Below are positions 60,849 to 64,000 of a stretch of DNA of 64,000 bases, piece by piece (the stretch's first letter is position 1; each line of letters begins with the position of its first letter). The notes beneath the pieces are model-generated. The model had not been told where the DNA came from. It saw only the letters and a list, made by a program, of their open reading frames with translations, and made no database searches. A program made the translations under genes and the position numbers. Source of the stretch: Xylophilus sp. (GTDB taxonomy: Bacteria; Pseudomonadota; Gammaproteobacteria; Burkholderiales; Burkholderiaceae_C); contig WNDY01000003.1 of NCBI GenBank assembly GCA_009914555.1, forward strand, positions 1 to 64,000, in the 5' to 3' direction.

Positions 60849-61853
60849 ATGCTCGATGACCGCGCAAAGCTGCTCCTGAAGGCCCTGGTCGAACGCTACA
60901 TCGCCGACGGCCAGCCGGTCGGCTCGCGCACGCTGTCGCGGGCGTCCGGGCTGGAGCTGTCGCCGGCGACGATCCGCAACGTGATGGCCGACCTGGAAGA
61001 ACTCGGCCTGATCGCCAGCCCGCACACCTCGGCCGGCCGCATTCCCACGGCACGCGGCTACCGTCTCTTCGTCGACACCATGCTGACGGTGCAGCGCAAG
61101 GAACTGGCCGCGCCGCAGCTGGCGCCGGAGCAGCCGCAGAAGGTGATCGCCAATGCGGCCCAGCTGCTGTCGAACCTGTCGCAGTTCGTCGGCGTGGTGA
61201 TGGCGCCGCGGCGCTCGTCGGTGTTCCGCCACATCGAGTTCCTGCGGCTGTCGGAGCGGCGGCTGCTGGTCATCATCGTCTCGCCCGACGGCGACGTGCA
61301 GAACCGCGTGATCTTCACCGAACTGGACTATTCGCAGAGCCAGCTCGCCGAGGTGGCCAACTTCCTCAACGCGCACTATGCCGGCCTCGCGATCGAGCAG
61401 GTGCGCGAGCGGCTGAAGACCGAGGTGGAGCAGCTGCGCAGCGAGATCGCAGCGCTGATGCAGGCCGCGGTGCAGGTCAGCTCCGACGTGATGACCGAGG
61501 CGCGGGACGAGGTTGTGATTTCGGGCGAGCGCAACCTGTTGGCGGTGAGCGACTTCTCCAGTGACATGGACAACCTGCGCCGCGCCTTCGAGGTGTTCGA
61601 GCAGAAGACCCAGATCCTGCGGCTGCTGGACATCTCCAGCCAGGCCGAAGGCGTGCGCATCTTCATCGGCGGCGAGAGCCAGGTCGTGCCGTTCGAGGAA
61701 CTGTCGGTGGTCAGCGCGCCCTACGAGGTGGACGGCCAGGTGGTCGGCACGCTCGGCGTGATCGGGCCCACGCGCATGGCTTACGACCGGATGATCCAGA
61801 TCGTTGACATCACCTCGCGGCTCGTGAGCAACGCCTTGAGTCACAAAGCCTGA
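60849..61853 (+). CDS. hrcA: Heat-inducible transcription repressor HrcA
   Basis: HrcA represses class I heat-shock genes by binding CIRCE operators. The 334-aa protein has an N-terminal winged helix (about 1-75; [33 protein letters not shown] split as two motifs), a GAF-like dimerisation domain and the family end [18 protein letters not shown]. No CIRCE element is seen in this window, so its targets lie elsewhere. It converges on the histidine-phosphatase gene with a 9-base gap. Confidence 0.96.
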   Translation: MLDDRAKLLLKALVERYIADGQPVGSRTLSRASGLELSPATIRNVMADLEELGLIASPHTSAGRIPTARGYRLFVDTMLTVQRKELAAPQLAPEQPQKVIANAAQLLSNLSQFVGVVMAPRRSSVFRHIEFLRLSERRLLVIIVSPDGDVQNRVIFTELDYSQSQLAEVANFLNAHYAGLAIEQVRERLKTEVEQLRSEIAALMQAAVQVSSDVMTEARDEVVISGERNLLAVSDFSSDMDNLRRAFEVFEQKTQILRLLDISSQAEGVRIFIGGESQVVPFEELSVVSAPYEVDGQVVGTLGVIGPTRMAYDRMIQIVDITSRLVSNALSHKA

Positions 61854-61862
61854 GCCCGGCGA

Positions 61863-62540
61863 TCAGGCAGTCGCCGCGGGCAGCGCCAGCGTCTGCTGGT
61901 CGTAGACCGGCTGCGGTCCCAGCCCTTCGAGATGGCGGGTATCGCCCCAGTCCAGCACGCGGAAGGCGCCGCCGTCCACCTGCACCCGGCTAATGCCGGC
62001 ATTGGGAATGTGGCTCTGCCGCGGGCCGTCGAGCCCCTGGCCGCTGGCCGTGCGCCAGACCATGTCGAGCACGCCGCCGTGCGTGACCACCACCAGCTTC
62101 TGCTTCGGATAGGCTGCGGCGATGCGCTGGAGCGCCGCCGTCACCCGAGCGTGGAACTCGCGCGTGGTCTCGCCGCCGGGCATGCCCGAGTCGGCGCGGA
62201 ACGCGCGCCAGCGCAGCCAGGCATCGGCATGGTCGCGCTCCACGTCCTGCGTGCGCAGGCCCTCGGCGATGCCGAAGTGCTGCTCGCGCAGCGCCGCGTC
62301 GGTCAGCGTGTCGATGGGCAGCTGCGGCAGCAGCGTGGCGAGCACCGGCAGGGCAGTCTGCCGCGTGCGGATCAGGTCGCTGGTGACGAGGTGGTCCGCC
62401 GCCTCGCCCGCCAGCCGCTCCGCCACCCGGCGCGCCTGTTCCAGGCCGGTGGCGTTGAGCGGCACGTCGAGCTGGCCCTGGAAGCGCAGTTCGCGGTTCC
62501 AGTCGGTTTCGCCGTGGCGGATGAGGATGAGTTCGGTCAT
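61863..62540 (-). CDS. Histidine phosphatase family protein (GpmB/CobC-like)
   Basis: A 225-aa phosphatase. The catalytic His is residue 9 in LIRHGETDWN; the general acid is the Glu in ALREQHFGIAEG; the second His lies in VVVTHGGVLD. These features place it in the phosphoglycerate mutase-like branch; true mutase, cobalamin phosphatase or another phosphatase function cannot be told from the sequence. Confidence 0.9.
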   Translation of the reverse strand: MTELILIRHGETDWNRELRFQGQLDVPLNATGLEQARRVAERLAGEAADHLVTSDLIRTRQTALPVLATLLPQLPIDTLTDAALREQHFGIAEGLRTQDVERDHADAWLRWRAFRADSGMPGGETTREFHARVTAALQRIAAAYPKQKLVVVTHGGVLDMVWRTASGQGLDGPRQSHIPNAGISRVQVDGGAFRVLDWGDTRHLEGLGPQPVYDQQTLALPAATA

Positions 62541-62643
62541 CGCCGGATTATCCCGCCGGGCTTATTTCGGAAGCTTCTGAGCTATGGCGCCTTCGGCGTA
62601 AGCGAAAATGACGGGTTTTCCCCGCCACGACACCATAGCCGCC

Positions 62644-63390
62644 ATGCTGATCCAGGACCTCCTCTATTCCCAGGGCTTCGGCACGCGCCGCATCTGCGCT
62701 GGGCTGGTTCAGCAGGGGCTGGTGGAGGTGTATATGCCGCAAGCTGGCGAGCTGCGCCCACATGTGGCACCTACCTCGGGAGAGTATAAGGTGGTCGATG
62801 GCCTGCGCTACCGGGTGCAGGGCGTGGAATGGGAATACCATGCGCTCGCCTACCTGATGCTGCACAAGCCCGCCGGCACCGAATGCTCGCAGAAGCCCTC
62901 GACCTGGCCCAGCATCTACACGCTGCTGCCGGCGCCGCTGCGCCAGCGCCCGGCCAAGGGCGCGGTGCAGGGCGTGCAGGCCATCGGCCGGCTCGACCAG
63001 GACACGACCGGGCTGCTGCTGCTCAGCGACGACGGCCAGTTCATCCACCGCATGAGCTCGCCGAAGAAGCATGTGCCCAAGGTCTACGACATCACGGCCA
63101 GGCATCCGGTGGATGCGAAGCAGGTCGAGCGCCTGCTGGCCGGCGTGGTGCTCGACGACGACCCGAAGCCGGTGCGTGCCGCCGCCTGTGAAATCGTGGA
63201 CACGCACAGGTTGCGGCTGACGCTGACCGAGGGCAAGTACCACCAAGTCAAGCGCATGGTGGCCGCGGTCGGCAACCGGGTGGAGGCGCTGCGCCGCTCG
63301 CGCATCGGCGGCCTGGCGCTGCCGGCCGACCTGGCGCCGGGCCAGTGGCGCTGGCTGCGCGAGGACGACCTGGCGCTGCTGCGCGGCTGA
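62644..63390 (+). CDS. rsuA: 16S rRNA pseudouridine synthase, RsuA family
   Basis: A 248-aa RNA pseudouridine synthase. An S4-like domain (1 to about 45; LIQDLLYSQGFGTRRICAGL) precedes the catalytic domain with the Asp in AIGRLDQDTTGLLLLS and the typical RLTLTEGKYHQVKRM. RsuA makes pseudouridine at 16S position 516; RluB/E/F paralogs modify 23S rRNA, so the exact target is inferred. The ATG at 62644 is chosen at the S4 start; an upstream start at 62608 adds 12 residues. Confidence 0.88.
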   Translation: MLIQDLLYSQGFGTRRICAGLVQQGLVEVYMPQAGELRPHVAPTSGEYKVVDGLRYRVQGVEWEYHALAYLMLHKPAGTECSQKPSTWPSIYTLLPAPLRQRPAKGAVQGVQAIGRLDQDTTGLLLLSDDGQFIHRMSSPKKHVPKVYDITARHPVDAKQVERLLAGVVLDDDPKPVRAAACEIVDTHRLRLTLTEGKYHQVKRMVAAVGNRVEALRRSRIGGLALPADLAPGQWRWLREDDLALLRG

Positions 63391-63769
63391 AACGCCCCGG
63401 CCGAGGGGGCCGGCATCGAGACGAATATCGTCTCGATCGCGCTGCAAATCGGTATTTCACAGCCACGGGGCGGCACCCCAGAATGCCTGCACAACGCAGG
63501 AGACACACCCGTGCAGAGCATGAGAACCGCCACGCAGCGGCTGCTGCCGGCCGCCCGGCCGCAAGGGGGCCGCCGGAGGTGGAGAAGCAGTTTGAACTGT
63601 CGCTCGTCTGGCATGTGGAGGACCGCCGCCGGCTGGTCGCCGCCGACGTTGATGCGCTGGCGCAGGGTTCGGATCTCTTCGGCGCCCCGTCGCAGCGCTC
63701 GCCCGACGCTTGCCCCAACGCAATAACCCCGTGCGGGAGCGGCGGCTACACTTGCAGGTTCACTTCGAG
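63391..63769. other. Intergenic region before the beta-propeller gene
   Basis: About 380 bases with several overlapping open frames in both strands and no recognisable protein. One plus-strand frame (63579-63788, starting GTG) reads VEKQFELSLVWHVEDRRR and could be a small protein, but the start site and codon pattern are not convincing. Confidence 0.5.
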
Positions 63770-64000
63770 ATGGTGGCAGTTTTCGTGAAGTTCCTGCGCA
63801 ACTCCTACGGCTTGGCCGTTCTCCTCGCATCCCTGTGGCAGACGGCGGTAGCCGCACCTCCCGCGCCGATCTTCGTGCTCAATTCGCTGGAGGCGAACGT
63901 GAGCGTGATCGACCCGGCAACCTGGACGGAGACCTCCCGCATCGCCACCGGCAAGGAACCGCACCATCTGTACCTGACGCCCGATGAGCATTCGCTCATC
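63770..64000 (+). CDS. YncE-like beta-propeller protein, 5' part
   Basis: The first 77 codons of an exported protein cut by the window end. A signal peptide (FLRNSYGLAVLLASLWQTAVAA) is followed by PIFVLNSLEANVSVIDPAT and EPHHLYLTPDEHSLI, the repeat pattern of YVTN/YncE-type seven-bladed propellers, which are often periplasmic. The ATG at 63770 is used; a GTG at 63785 is an alternative. Function unknown from this part. Confidence 0.75.
   Translation, partial: MVAVFVKFLRNSYGLAVLLASLWQTAVAAPPAPIFVLNSLEANVSVIDPATWTETSRIATGKEPHHLYLTPDEHSLI

Overview
This 64 kb window is bacterial chromosome with about 70% GC and very dense coding. The gene families and their order (folC–SPOR–cvpA–purF; lolB–ispE–tRNA-Gln–prs–rplY–pth; mutM beside a TPR protein; recN–nadK beside hrcA) point to a betaproteobacterium of the order Burkholderiales. 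Comamonadaceae is most likely, but that is inference from gene content and synteny, not from a marker search. No phage, intact insertion sequence or CRISPR array is visible. Most of the window is core genome with a few accessory insertions.

Layout. 1-2.4 kb: relic of a 7TM sensor kinase and two small hypothetical genes. 2.4-7.9 kb (minus): HU-like DNA-binding protein, fbp, pepN and prfB, the last with its programmed +1 frameshift. 8-14 kb (minus): a four-gene signalling operon (multi-receiver hybrid kinase, CheR, CheB, receiver-kinase) with no CheA or chemoreceptor in the window. 14.4-18.8 kb: a flavoprotein, a HAD-like phosphatase, a DUF3088 protein, an aldo/keto reductase and a proline-rich membrane protein. 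18.9-20.9 kb: an AbrB/PIN toxin-antitoxin pair, ybaK and plsY. 21-25.7 kb: a degenerate HD-GYP protein, a retropepsin-like protease, yajQ, an MFS transporter and murB. 25.7-28.8 kb: argG, ppnP, a glycine-zipper protein and an ArsC-like protein. 28.8-34.6 kb (plus): folC, SPOR protein, cvpA, purF, gltX. 34.6-35.4 kb: a tandemly duplicated tRNA-Ala/Glu/Asp cluster.

35.4-46.7 kb is the clearest accessory block. It holds two paralogous peptide/nickel-type substrate-binding proteins, a TonB-dependent receptor, a ruined phosphodiesterase, two luciferase-like flavin monooxygenases, a frameshifted helix-turn-helix protein and a DppB/DppC permease pair with no ATPase gene in view. The set resembles scavenging systems that import an organic compound and cleave it oxidatively, often for sulfur; the substrate is unknown.

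46.8-64 kb is again housekeeping: ferredoxin, pth, rplY, prs, tRNA-Gln, ispE, lolB, a TPR protein, mutM, a dynamin-like GTPase, mutY, rapZ, recN, nadK, hrcA, a histidine phosphatase, an RsuA-type pseudouridine synthase and the start of a beta-propeller protein cut by the window edge. Decayed sequences (kinase relic, phosphodiesterase, HTH gene, OmpA C-terminal scrap) and small dispersed palindromic repeats mark the boundaries between blocks.
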